Shown here in pieces: positions 5,739 through 12,367 of a stretch of 12,367 nucleotides of DNA. This stretch comes from Calidifontimicrobium sp964618555 (GTDB taxonomy: Bacteria > Pseudomonadota > Gammaproteobacteria > Burkholderiales > Burkholderiaceae_C). Below the pieces are notes generated by a model. It was not told the DNA's origin. It made no database searches and saw only the letters and a program-made list of their open reading frames with translations. Location of the stretch: the NCBI GenBank assembly GCA_964618555.1, contig CAZUBF010000113.1:1-12367 (forward strand), written 5' to 3'. Every line of letters begins with the position of its first letter. The first letter of the stretch is position 1. The position numbers and the translations under genes were made by a program.

Positions 5739-7598
5739 TCAGGACAACGCCAGCGCCGGCTCGTCGTCGTCCGCCTCCTCGCCGAGAAAGCCGCCGCTCT
5801 GGTGCGCCCACAGCCGCGCGTAGATGCCACCGCGTTCGAGCAGGCTGCGGTGCGTGCCCTCCTCGACGATGCGCCCCTTGTCCATCACGATCAGCCGGTC
5901 CATCGCGGCGATCGTCGACAGCCGGTGCGCGATGGCGACCACCGTCTTGCCCTCCATCAACGTGTACAGGCTGGCCTGGATCGCCTGCTCGACCTCGCTG
6001 TCGAGCGCGCTGGTGGCCTCGTCGAGCAGCAGGATCGGGGCGTCCTTGAGCATCACGCGCGCGATCGCGATGCGCTGGCGCTGCCCCCCCGAGAGCTTGA
6101 CGCCGCGCTCGCCGACGTGCGCGTCGTAGCCGCTGCGGCCCTTCGGGTCGACCAGCGTCTGCACGAACTCGTGCGCCTCGGCGCGCCGGGCCGCCGCGGT
6201 CATCTGCGCGTCGTCGGCGTCGGGGCGGCCGTAGACGATGTTCTCGCGCACCGAGCGGTGCAGCAGCGACGTGTCCTGCGTGACCATGCCGATGCTCGCG
6301 CGCAGGCTGTCCTGCGTGACGCCGGCGATGTCCTGGCCGTCGATCAGGATGCGACCGCGCTCGACGTCGTAGAAGCGCAGCAGCAGGTTCACGACCGTGC
6401 TCTTGCCGGCGCCCGAGCGCCCGACCAGCCCGATCTTCTCGCCCGGGCGGATCACCAGCGACAGGTCGTCGATGACCTTGCGCTCGCCGCCGTAGGCGAA
6501 GTCGACGTGCTCGAAGCGGATCTCGCCGCGGCTGACTTCGAGCGGCCTCGCATCGGCGCGGTCGACCACGGTACGCCGCCGCGCCAGCGTGTTGATGCCG
6601 TCCTGCACCGTGCCGATGTTCTCGAACAGCGCGGCGAACTCCCACATGATCCAGTGCGAGATGCCGTTCAGGCGCAGCGCCATCGCGGTGGCCGCGGCGA
6701 CCGCGCCGATGCCCACCCCGCCGCGCGTCCACAGCCACAGCGTGACGCCGGCGGTGGCGGCGATCAGCATCATGCTCAGCGTGTGGTTGACGACCTCGAA
6801 GCCGCTGACCAGCCGCATCTGCGCGTGCACCGAGCGCATGAACTCCTGCATCGCGCTCTTCGCGTAACCGGCCTCGCGGCGTGCGTGGCTGAACAGCTTG
6901 ACGGTGGCGATGTTGGTGTACGCGTCGGTGATGCGCCCGGTCATCAGCGATCGCGCGTCGGCCTGCTCCTTGGCCACGCGGCCGAGCCGCGGCACGAAGT
7001 ACCACAGCGCCAGGACGTACAGCGCGAGCCAGCCGAGGAACGGCACCAGCACCCACAGGTCGAACGACCCGACCACGGCGACCATCGTCACGAAGTAGAT
7101 GACGACGAACACCAGGATGTCGGTGAGGATCATCCAGACGTCGCGCACCGCGAGCGCGGTCTGCATCACCTTGGTCGCGATGCGCCCGGCGAACTCGTCC
7201 TGGTAGAAGCCCAGGCTCTGGCCGAGCAGCAGGCGGTGGAAGTTCCAGCGCAGCCGCATCGGGAAGTTGCCGGCCAGCGCCTGGTGCTTGAGCATCGTCT
7301 GCGCGGCGACGACGATCGGGCTGGCCGTGAGGATCGCCGCCAGCAGCAACAGACTGGCGCGGTGCTCGTCCCACAGCGTGGCCGGCGTCGCGGCGCCGAG
7401 CCAGTCGACGACGCGGCCGAGCATCGCGAACAGCAGCGCCTCGAACGCGCCGATCACCGCGGTCAGCAGCGTCATGCCGAGGATCAGCGGGCGCATGCCC
7501 TCGGCGCAGGCCCACAGGAACGCGAAGAAGCCGCGCGGCGGCGCCGACGGCACCGCGTCGGGGTACGGCTGCACCAGCCGCTCGAAGCTGCGAAACAC
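5739..7598 (-). CDS. ABC exporter half-transporter (membrane and ATPase domains fused), 619 aa
   Basis: Inner-membrane exporter subunit that would act as a homodimer or with a partner, driving a substrate out with ATP. The N-terminal part (about residues 25-320) is a six-helix exporter-type membrane domain, beginning around PLILGMTLLTAVIGAFEALL. The nucleotide-binding domain has Walker A GRSGAGKST (K399), signature LSGGQ (502-506), Walker B ILLLDEATSALD (D526, catalytic E527) and switch H558 in AIAHRLS, so it looks fully active. Length is usual for the MsbA/multidrug class; substrate cannot be read from sequence. I start at GTG 7598 (MFRSFERLVQPYPDA) because it has GGAG nine bases upstream and because homologs I recall begin with a similar MFRxFExLVxPxP stretch. 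A GTG at 7622 would add eight residues and has no such site. The gene converges on the pyrophosphatase gene, with only 19 bases between stops. Confidence 0.93.
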   Translation of the reverse strand: MFRSFERLVQPYPDAVPSAPPRGFFAFLWACAEGMRPLILGMTLLTAVIGAFEALLFAMLGRVVDWLGAATPATLWDEHRASLLLLAAILTASPIVVAAQTMLKHQALAGNFPMRLRWNFHRLLLGQSLGFYQDEFAGRIATKVMQTALAVRDVWMILTDILVFVVIYFVTMVAVVGSFDLWVLVPFLGWLALYVLALWYFVPRLGRVAKEQADARSLMTGRITDAYTNIATVKLFSHARREAGYAKSAMQEFMRSVHAQMRLVSGFEVVNHTLSMMLIAATAGVTLWLWTRGGVGIGAVAAATAMALRLNGISHWIMWEFAALFENIGTVQDGINTLARRRTVVDRADARPLEVSRGEIRFEHVDFAYGGERKVIDDLSLVIRPGEKIGLVGRSGAGKSTVVNLLLRFYDVERGRILIDGQDIAGVTQDSLRASIGMVTQDTSLLHRSVRENIVYGRPDADDAQMTAAARRAEAHEFVQTLVDPKGRSGYDAHVGERGVKLSGGQRQRIAIARVMLKDAPILLLDEATSALDSEVEQAIQASLYTLMEGKTVVAIAHRLSTIAAMDRLIVMDKGRIVEEGTHRSLLERGGIYARLWAHQSGGFLGEEADDDEPALALS

Positions 7599-7607
7599 GA
7601 AGAGGGT

Positions 7608-7611
7608 CTCC
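7608..7611 (-). promoter_or_regulatory. Shine-Dalgarno GGAG that selects the ABC transporter start
   Basis: On the minus strand GGAG lies nine bases before GTG 7598. It falls inside the reading frame that would open at GTG 7622, so it favours the shorter protein. Confidence 0.55.
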
Positions 7612-7637
7612 GTCGTGGACACGCCGCGGGGCCGCCG

Positions 7638-7662
7638 GTCGCGGCGCAGGCGCCGCCGCGAC
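7638..7662 (-). other. GC-rich stem-loop in the leader of the ABC transporter gene
   Basis: A perfect 9-base inverted repeat (GTCGCGGCG / CGCCGCGAC) flanks a 7-base loop. An alternative fold, GCGGCGC-AG-GCGCCGC, is nested in it. It lies in the 132-base gap between the stop of the upstream gene (7731) and the transporter start (7598). No T-run follows on the minus strand, so it could be a structured 5' leader, a Rho-dependent end, or simply GC-rich sequence. Confidence 0.35.
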
Positions 7663-7730
7663 GTCGCGCCCGGTGGGGCACGCGCCGCGGCAAAGCGTCG
7701 AAGGTTAGCCGAAAACCCCGCTGCCGCGTG

Positions 7731-8480
7731 TCAGCGCAGCCCGCGCCGCGGCGTGCGGTCGACCGGCTCGGGGCGCGCCGCCGGGTGCGAGCGCATCACC
7801 ATCAGCGAGCGCAGCAGGTACAGCGCGTTGAGCAGCCGCGCTCCGCGCTCGACGCCGACCCCGGGCCAGGTGGCGATCTCGCGCAACGACGCGGTCTCGC
7901 GGCGCAGCCGCTCGAGCGCGGACGCCAGTGCGCCGGGCGCGGTCAAGCCCGCGGCCTGCACGTTGCCGATCGCGCGGTACGCCGCGGTGCCGCCGATCTC
8001 GGCGAGCAGCCGATCGCGTGGGCCGTGCAGCGCGAGCTGCCACAGCAGCGGTGCGAGAGGCCGGTACAGGTCCTCGCGGCCGACGCGGTCGCGCTGGTAG
8101 TGCCCCGGCGGCCGCAGCGCCGGCGGCTCGATGGCCAACAGCGCGACGTCGGCGAGCCCCGACGCGCCGCCGGGCTGCAGCGGATGCGGAGCGTGGTACA
8201 GATCCGACGCCGGGAACAACGTGACCGGCCAGACCAGACCGTCGTGACGCAGGTACAGCAGCGCCGACTCGCGGTGGCGCAGGCACGCGGCGACGATCTC
8301 GAGCACGTCGCCGCGTGCGGCGTCGGTGTCGTGGCGACGCAGGTCGGCCACCAGGGTGGTCGGCAGCACGGTCGGCCCGTCGAACTGCGCGTAGCCGCTG
8401 CTGCCGGTGTCGCGCTGGAAGCGCTCGAAGGCGCTGACCCGCCACAGCGACGAGTCGTCGAACGAGCGCTGCTGCCCCAT
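7731..8480 (-). CDS. Conserved-looking soluble protein of unknown function, 249 aa
   Basis: I do not recognise a family. The ATG at 8478-8480 has a strong purine-rich Shine-Dalgarno (GGAGG, 8486-8490 on the minus strand, five bases away), which fixes the start. No signal peptide or membrane segment is visible, so it is probably cytosolic. The N-terminal half carries DSSLWRVSAFERFQRDTG and a stretch IVAACLRHRESALLYLRHDG then VWPVTLFPASDLYHAPHPL. The C-terminal half has a helical block, ALERLRRETASLREIATWPG then GARLLNALYLLRSLMVMRSHP (to about residue 235). Its spacing resembles a small winged-helix-like module, but that is only a pattern impression. The last 15 residues are Pro/Arg-rich. It is followed on the same strand by the ABC transporter after 132 bases; no functional link can be shown. 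Confidence 0.75.
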   Translation of the reverse strand: MGQQRSFDDSSLWRVSAFERFQRDTGSSGYAQFDGPTVLPTTLVADLRRHDTDAARGDVLEIVAACLRHRESALLYLRHDGLVWPVTLFPASDLYHAPHPLQPGGASGLADVALLAIEPPALRPPGHYQRDRVGREDLYRPLAPLLWQLALHGPRDRLLAEIGGTAAYRAIGNVQAAGLTAPGALASALERLRRETASLREIATWPGVGVERGARLLNALYLLRSLMVMRSHPAARPEPVDRTPRRGLR

Positions 8481-8791
8481 GACCCCCTCCCCCGCACGCC
8501 CGACCGCGTCGCGCACCGGCCCCCCACAGCGTAGCCGCGCCATGGCGCCGCGGCCAGTGCCGGCAACAGAATCTGACAAACTGGCCGTGGGCCGAGCGAC
8601 GCGGTTCAGCGTGTGCCAGCGCACCGCCAGGCGGTCACCGTCCGGGCACGGGCGCCCGCAGGTCGGGCCGCGGGAAGCTGCGACCGTCCTGCGCGGCCAC
8701 GCCGGCGCGCTGGCCACGCCCCACGGGGTCCGACAGGGCCCCTTCGTGGCCCGAGGGGAAGTTGCCGAACGCGCCGCGCGGGTGTTCGCCG
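8481..8791 (-). other. Gene-free 311-base interval
   Basis: No reading frame here has a plausible start and protein-like composition. The interval separates the stop of the SDR at 8792 from the start of the unknown gene at 8480. Its 8480-proximal end holds that gene's ribosome site. A TACGCT hexamer (8528-8533, minus) could be a -10 box, but no good -35 accompanies it. Near the SDR end, GGGCC-N7-GGCCC (8726-8742 region) could form a short stem-loop without a T-tract. I see no repeat or RNA gene here. Confidence 0.5.
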
Positions 8792-9697
8792 TCAGCCCGC
8801 GGCACGCAGCGCCGCGCGCAACTGGGCACCGAGTTCGGGCTTGTCGACGAACGGGTCGGTGGGGTTGCGTTGCTCCACGATGTCCTCGAGCCGCGTGCGC
8901 ACGCTTTTCAGCGCGTGCGGGTGGCTGTAGACGTAGAAACGCCGCGCACGCAGCGCGTCGAACACCGCCTGCGCGACCTGCGCCGCGGTCACCTTGCCGC
9001 TGGTCACCGCCTTGTCGCTCATCGCCTGGGCGATCATCTGGCTGCGCGTCGCCGGCGCGCTCGGCCGGTCGGTCGGGCGGTTGCGCTCGCTGCGGTGGAT
9101 GCCGGTGGGCACGAAATACGGGCACAGCACCGACGCGGTGACCTGGTCGGTGACCAGCGCGAGGTCCTGGTACAGGGTTTCCGACAGTGCCACCACCGCG
9201 TGCTTGGTGACGTTGTACACGCCCATGTTCGGCGGGCTCAGCAGCCCCGCCATCGACGCGGTGTTGACGATGTGGCCCTCGTAGCCGGGGTCGGCCTTCG
9301 CCGCCTCGAGCATCATCGGCGCGAACACGCGCACGCCGTGCGCCACCCCCATCAGGTTGACGCCGATCACCCATTCCCAGTCGTGCACCGAGTGTTCCCA
9401 GATCAGCCCGCCGGCGCCGACGCCCGCGTTGTTGAACACGAAGTGCGGCGCGCCGAAGTGCTCGCGCGTCGCCGCACCGAGCGCGTCGACGTCGGCGGCC
9501 TTCGACACGTCGACGCGAAGCGCCAGCACCGCCGCGCCGAGGTCGCGCACCTCGTGCGCCGACAGCTCGAGCGCGTCGGGCTGCACGTCGGCCATCACGA
9601 CGTTCATGCCCTCGCGCGCGGCGATGCGCGCGGCCTCGAGGCCGAAACCCGACGCCGCGCCGGTGATGACCGCGGTGCGGCCCTTCAAGGTCTTCAT
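8792..9697 (-). CDS. Short-chain dehydrogenase/reductase (classical SDR), 301 aa
   Basis: Cytosolic NAD(P)-dependent oxidoreductase on an alcohol/carbonyl pair; the substrate is not known. The Rossmann motif TGAASGFG (12-19) is followed by NNAG (89-92), N114 in VNLMG, the catalytic S148 (NTAS), and Y161/K165 in YNVTK, so the full catalytic tetrad is present. The acidic residue after beta-2 (D37 in MADV) argues for NAD(H) over NADP(H), with modest confidence. The protein is about 50 residues longer than a minimal SDR. The extra C-terminal part (RFYVYSHPHALKSVRTRLED) and the long YQDLALVTDQV helix resemble the SDR subgroup I know as PRK06194-like. Translation is coupled to the GNAT gene: its ATG (9695-9697) overlaps the GNAT stop in ATGA, with AGGAG seven bases upstream inside the GNAT coding region. 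It is the last gene of the right-hand operon. Confidence 0.93.
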   Translation of the reverse strand: MKTLKGRTAVITGAASGFGLEAARIAAREGMNVVMADVQPDALELSAHEVRDLGAAVLALRVDVSKAADVDALGAATREHFGAPHFVFNNAGVGAGGLIWEHSVHDWEWVIGVNLMGVAHGVRVFAPMMLEAAKADPGYEGHIVNTASMAGLLSPPNMGVYNVTKHAVVALSETLYQDLALVTDQVTASVLCPYFVPTGIHRSERNRPTDRPSAPATRSQMIAQAMSDKAVTSGKVTAAQVAQAVFDALRARRFYVYSHPHALKSVRTRLEDIVEQRNPTDPFVDKPELGAQLRAALRAAG

Positions 9698-10188
9698 CGC
9701 TGCTCTCCTGTCGCTGAGGGGATCGGGGATGCGGTCCGGGCGCCGCCCTGGCGCAGCATCTGCACGTGGGCGATGCCGTCCTCGAGGTACTCGTCGCCCG
9801 TCGCGGCGAAGCCGTGGCGCGCGTAGAAGCGCTGCAGGTGCGACTGCGCGCTGATGCGCACCGCACGCCCGGGCCAGGCGCGCTCGCAGCCGGCAACCCC
9901 CTCGGCGACCAGCGCGTGCCCGACGCCGGTGCCGCGCACCTCGGGCGCCGTGACGACGCGGCCGATCGACGGCTCGGCGTACCTGGCCCCGGCGTCGACG
10001 ACGCGCAGGTAGGCGCGCAGCGCGCCCGTGGCGTCGCGCCCGAGCAGGTGCCACGCCGGCCGGTCGAGCCCGTCGGGGTCGAGGTACGGCCCCTGCTCGA
10101 GCACGAACACGCGGCAGCGCAGCTGCAGCGCGTCGTACAGGCCGTCGACGCCGAGGTCGGCGAAGCGGGACCAGGACCAACCGAGCAT
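9694..10188 (-). CDS. ElaA-like GNAT N-acetyltransferase, 164 aa
   Basis: Predicted cytosolic acetyl-CoA-dependent N-acetyltransferase with unknown acceptor. The N-terminal LYDALQLRCRVFVLEQGPY (18-35) and PDGLDRPAWHLLG match the ElaA layout. Motif A reads IGRVVTAPEVRGTGVGHALV (75-94), with the acetyl-CoA loop RGTGVG at 85-90. The end, SHLQRFYARHGF then EYLEDGIAHVQM, is also ElaA-like. The ATG at 10186-10188 lies five bases after the upstream reductase stop and has no clear Shine-Dalgarno, so it probably depends on re-initiation. Its own stop overlaps the SDR start (ATGA, 9694-9697). About 17 residues past the usual ElaA end (GGARTASPIPSATGEQR) look like a non-conserved tail that also holds the ribosome site for the next gene. 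Confidence 0.9.
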   Translation of the reverse strand: MLGWSWSRFADLGVDGLYDALQLRCRVFVLEQGPYLDPDGLDRPAWHLLGRDATGALRAYLRVVDAGARYAEPSIGRVVTAPEVRGTGVGHALVAEGVAGCERAWPGRAVRISAQSHLQRFYARHGFAATGDEYLEDGIAHVQMLRQGGARTASPIPSATGEQR

Positions 10189-10193
10189 GGGTG

Positions 10194-11222
10194 TCAGATG
10201 AGCTTCACGAGCTGCTTGCCGAAGTTGCGGCCCTTGAGCAGCCCGAGGAAGGCTTCGGGCGCGCTGACCAGTCCCTGGGCGATCGACTCGCGGTACTTCA
10301 ACCGACCGGCGGCGACCATCGCGCCGAGCTCGCCGAGCGCCGCGGGCCACAGCGGCATGTGCTCGCTGACGATGAAGCCCTGCAGCTTGAGCCGCGACAC
10401 CAGGATCAGCGCCGGGTTGGCCATCGGGATCGGTTGTCCGTCGTAGCCGCTGATCATGCCGCACAGCGCGATGCGGCCGAAGGCGTTCATGCGCAGCATC
10501 ACCGCGTCGAGCACGAGGCCGCCGACGTTCTCGAAGCAGCCGTCGATGCCGTCGGGGCACGCGGCCTTGAGCGCCTGCGCGAGCGACTTCAGGTCGCGGT
10601 GCGCCTTGTAGTCGACGCAGGCGTCGAAGCCGAGTTCGTCGGTGACGTAGGCGCACTTCTCGGGGCCTCCGGCGATGCCCACCGCACGGCACCCCTTGGC
10701 CTTGGCGAGTTGGCCGACGACGCCGCCGACGGCGCCGCTGGCGGCGCTGACGACCACCGTCTCGCCGGCCTTGGGCTCGACGATCGTGTGCAGCCCGACC
10801 CACGCGGTGACGCCCGGCATCCCGACCGCGCCGAGGTAGGCGGTCAGCGGCACGTGCGTGGTGTCGGCCTTGCGCAGCACCTCGCGCTGGTGCGCCTCGA
10901 CCAGCTGGTACTGTTGCCAGCCGCCCATGCCGACGACCCTGTCGCCGACGGCGAAGCGCGGGTTGCGCGACGCGATCACCTCGCCGACGGTGCCGCCGAT
11001 CATCACCTCGCCCAGCGGCTGCGGCTGCGCGTAGCTCTTGCCCTCGTTCATGCGTCCACGCATGTACGGGTCGAGGCTGAGGTAGTGGTTGCGCACGAGC
11101 ACCTGGCCCTCGGCCAGTGCGTCGGGGTCGACGCTCGACTCGACGAGGCGGAAGTTGTCGAGCGTGGCCTCGCCGGTGGGGCGAGACGCGAGCACGATCT
11201 GCTGGTTGACGAGGGCGGTCAT
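10194..11222 (-). CDS. NADPH-dependent medium-chain reductase, CurA/alkenal-reductase type, 342 aa
   Basis: Zinc-independent medium-chain dehydrogenase/reductase predicted to reduce the C=C bond of alpha,beta-unsaturated carbonyl compounds with NADPH, as curcumin reductase CurA and mammalian prostaglandin reductases do. Diagnostic stretches are YLSLDPYMRGRM (47-58), YLGAVGMPGVTAW (129-141), the dinucleotide loop SAASGAVGGVVGQLAK (159-174) and IAGGPEKC (183-190), whose Lys is expected near the 2'-phosphate of NADPH. No structural-zinc cysteine cluster is seen. Length matches CurA (about 345). The ATG (11220-11222) overlaps the thioesterase stop in ATGA and has GGAG eight bases upstream, inside the thioesterase gene. 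Downstream, the GNAT gene begins after five bases. Context suggests carbonyl or acyl metabolism or detoxification; the physiological substrate is unknown. Confidence 0.93.
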   Translation of the reverse strand: MTALVNQQIVLASRPTGEATLDNFRLVESSVDPDALAEGQVLVRNHYLSLDPYMRGRMNEGKSYAQPQPLGEVMIGGTVGEVIASRNPRFAVGDRVVGMGGWQQYQLVEAHQREVLRKADTTHVPLTAYLGAVGMPGVTAWVGLHTIVEPKAGETVVVSAASGAVGGVVGQLAKAKGCRAVGIAGGPEKCAYVTDELGFDACVDYKAHRDLKSLAQALKAACPDGIDGCFENVGGLVLDAVMLRMNAFGRIALCGMISGYDGQPIPMANPALILVSRLKLQGFIVSEHMPLWPAALGELGAMVAAGRLKYRESIAQGLVSAPEAFLGLLKGRNFGKQLVKLI

Positions 11223-11689
11223 GGCGGGGGCTCCGTGGCGTGTGGGGTGCGCTGCAGGGTCTTCGGCGCACGGTCGCGCGCGGGTAAGGCGCGCAGATAC
11301 TTGAAGGTGGCGGTGGCGTGGGCGCACAGCCGGCCTGGCTCGTCGGCCACCGAGGCTTCGCAGAAGGCCAGCGTGGCGGTGCGGTGCAGCAGTCGGCCTC
11401 GCGCGGCGAGCCGGCCCTCGGCCGGGCGCATGAACGTGGTCTTCATCTCGATCGTCACCACGCCGCGCGCCCGGCGCGGGTCGTCGGCGTCGACGCTGCG
11501 CGCCGCGTGCGCCATCGCGACGTCGAGCATCGTCATCAGCACGCCGCCGTGCGCCACGGCGAACGAGTTCAGATGCGCCTCGGCCAGGTCGACGCGGATC
11601 TCCGCGGCGCCGCCGCCGAAAGCGTGCAGCTCCAGCCCCAGCTCCTCGACGAACGGGATGCGCACCGGGAAGCGCAGCGCGGAGGTCAC
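11219..11689 (-). CDS. PaaI-type hotdog-fold thioesterase, 156 aa
   Basis: Predicted cytosolic acyl-CoA (or aryl-CoA) thioesterase, acting as a hotdog-fold oligomer. The core starts at PFVEELGLELHAFGGGAAEI. The active-site motif HGGVLMTMLDVAMAHAAR carries H47-G-G and the catalytic acidic residue D56. TIEMKTTFMRPA (79-90) and ASVADEPGRLCAHATATFK (112-130) complete the fold. I chose GTG 11689 (MTSALRFPVRIPF) because it gives a normal family length. The frame stays open to 11815, but upstream of 11689 it runs through a non-coding repeat and looks unlike protein. No strong Shine-Dalgarno is visible at this GTG. The last 27 residues, after KYLRALP, look like a Pro/Arg-rich tail containing the ribosome site for the reductase, whose ATG overlaps this stop (ATGA). 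Confidence 0.88.
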   Translation of the reverse strand: MTSALRFPVRIPFVEELGLELHAFGGGAAEIRVDLAEAHLNSFAVAHGGVLMTMLDVAMAHAARSVDADDPRRARGVVTIEMKTTFMRPAEGRLAARGRLLHRTATLAFCEASVADEPGRLCAHATATFKYLRALPARDRAPKTLQRTPHATEPPP

Positions 11690-11731
11690 GGAACGACCCG
11701 GCCCGCAGGGAGGACGCGGCCGTCGTGCACA

Positions 11732-11773
11732 AGGCACGAAGCCCCGCGCAGGCGGGCCTTCGTGTCCACGCTC
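11732..11773. repeat. 42-base direct repeat, copy 1, containing a hairpin
   Basis: This is identical over 42 bases to the copy at 11810-11851. Within it, 11735-11764 folds into a hairpin: CACGAAG pairs with CTTCGTG, then one C-C mismatch, then CCCGC pairs with GCGGG, around a GCAG loop. The two arms read alike on both strands, so it could act in either direction. No T-tract follows on either strand. It lies in the gap between the SDR stop and the thioesterase start. Confidence 0.85.
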
Positions 11774-11809
11774 GTCCGGCCCGCGGCGCGGACGCCACGG
11801 GCGTTCGCG

Positions 11810-11851
11810 AGGCACGAAGCCCCGCGCAGGCGGGCCTTCGTGTCCACGCTC
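11810..11851. repeat. 42-base direct repeat, copy 2, containing a hairpin
   Basis: This is an exact copy of 11732-11773, separated from it by 36 bases of unrelated GC-rich sequence. Its hairpin spans 11813-11842. Its last two bases form part of the SDR stop codon (TGA, 11850-11852, minus), so on the SDR transcript the hairpin starts only seven bases after the stop codon. That is where a terminator, attenuator or RNA-protecting element would sit. Confidence 0.85.
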
Positions 11852-12367
11852 ACCCCCCGTGCACGGCGCTGACGCCGCCGTCGACGGCGAGGATCTGCCC
11901 GGTGATGTGCTTGCCGGCGGCGCTCGCGAACAGCAGCGCGGCGCCCTTCAGGTCGTCGTCGTCGCCGAGGCGGCGCAGCGGCGCACGCGCCGACAGCGCG
12001 TCGGCGCCGAACTGCGAGATCACGCCCTTGGTCATCTTGCTCGGGAAGAACCCCGGCGCCAGCGCGTTGACGGTGATGCCGTACGGGCCCCACTCGCCCG
12101 CGAGGGTGCGCGTGAAGTTCACCGCCGCCCCCTTGCTCGCGCCGTAGGCGATGAACTTCATCTCCAGCGAGCCGCCCAGCCCGGCGATCGACGCGACGTT
12201 GATGATGCGCCCGAAGCGCCGCGGGATCATGCTCGCCTTGCCGGCGGCCTGCGAGAACAGGAACATGCTGCGGACGTTCAGGTCCATCACCTTGTCCCAC
12301 GCCTCGAGCGGGTAGTCCTCGGCCGGCGCGCCCCAGGTGGCGCCGGCGTTGTTGACGAGGATGTCGA
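11850..12367 (-). CDS. Short-chain dehydrogenase/reductase, C-terminal part (cut by right edge)
   Basis: The visible 171 residues start inside the protein at DILVNNAGATWGAP and end at VDGGVSAVHGG. They contain the SDR structural motif NNAG, N30 in DLNVRS, catalytic Ser in INVAS (visible residue 59) and the YGASK motif (Y74, K78). The C-terminal GQILAVDGG is typical of classical SDRs of the acetoacetyl-CoA/3-oxoacyl reductase type. The missing N-terminus (about 80 residues with the TGxxxGxG cofactor loop) lies beyond the right edge, so cofactor preference cannot be judged. The enzyme would interconvert an alcohol and a carbonyl, possibly on an acyl thioester given the thioesterase downstream, but the substrate is unknown. 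A 160-base gap holding two hairpin repeats separates its stop from the thioesterase gene. Confidence 0.93.
   Translation of the reverse strand, partial: DILVNNAGATWGAPAEDYPLEAWDKVMDLNVRSMFLFSQAAGKASMIPRRFGRIINVASIAGLGGSLEMKFIAYGASKGAAVNFTRTLAGEWGPYGITVNALAPGFFPSKMTKGVISQFGADALSARAPLRRLGDDDDLKGAALLFASAAGKHITGQILAVDGGVSAVHGG

Noticed and set aside
7599..7622. Upstream GTG start (7622) for the ABC transporter
   Set aside because: It has no ribosome site, while GTG 7598 has GGAG at nine bases and an N-terminus matching what I recall of the family.
5802..8534. 910-codon plus-strand frame across the ABC transporter and the unknown gene
   Set aside because: It runs antisense to two well-supported genes and its product has the Arg/Asp/Val/Gln-rich composition of a shadow frame.
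8635..8829. 64-codon minus-strand frame in the gene-free interval
   Set aside because: The composition is shadow-like, it overlaps the end of the SDR gene and it has no ribosome site.
11690..11815. N-terminal extension of the thioesterase frame to 11815
   Set aside because: It would translate through a hairpin repeat, gives Arg/Pro-rich sequence and exceeds the family length; GTG 11689 gives a normal protein.
11732..11851. Possible CRISPR array
   Set aside because: There are only two copies, each is a self-complementary hairpin, and no cas gene is nearby.

Overview
This 12.4 kb window is GC-rich throughout and almost fully coding, with no tRNA, rRNA, transposase or CRISPR. Codon use and the style of the proteins suggest a high-GC betaproteobacterium of the order Burkholderiales, near the Rubrivivax/Leptothrix group. 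That placement is inferred from protein style, not from a marker gene.

Layout. (1) 1-1125, minus: the N-terminal half of a YgiQ-family radical SAM protein, cut by the left edge. (2) 1270-4962, plus: a small exported protein, then a cellulose-synthase-like (BcsA-type) family 2 glycosyltransferase with a PilZ c-di-GMP domain. This enzyme is translationally coupled (ATGA overlap) to a small predicted outer-membrane beta-barrel protein. (3) 5198-5719, plus: a divergent family I inorganic pyrophosphatase. It converges, with a 19-base gap, on (4) 5739-7598, minus: a complete ABC exporter half-transporter with fused membrane and ATPase domains. (5) 7731-8480, minus: an unrecognised soluble protein. 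(6) 8481-8791: a gene-free stretch. (7) 8792 to the right edge, minus: a five-gene set read right to left. It holds a short-chain dehydrogenase (cut by the edge), a PaaI-type hotdog thioesterase, a CurA-like NADPH-dependent reductase, an ElaA-like GNAT acetyltransferase and a second short-chain dehydrogenase. Two ATGA overlaps and one 5-base gap tie the last four into one translational unit.

How the genes may work together. The glycosyltransferase and barrel pair looks like a minimal c-di-GMP-controlled exopolysaccharide synthase with an outer-membrane partner. No bcsB, bcsC or bcsZ lies beside it in this window. The right-hand set carries redox and CoA-thioester chemistry (two SDRs, a medium-chain reductase and a thioesterase), which fits acyl or carbonyl compound metabolism; the substrate cannot be read from sequence.

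Non-coding points of interest are two exact 42-base direct repeats, each holding a hairpin, between the first SDR and the thioesterase; -10-like hexamers exactly six bases before the ATG of two genes, suggesting leaderless mRNAs; and several GC-rich stem-loops without T-tracts.
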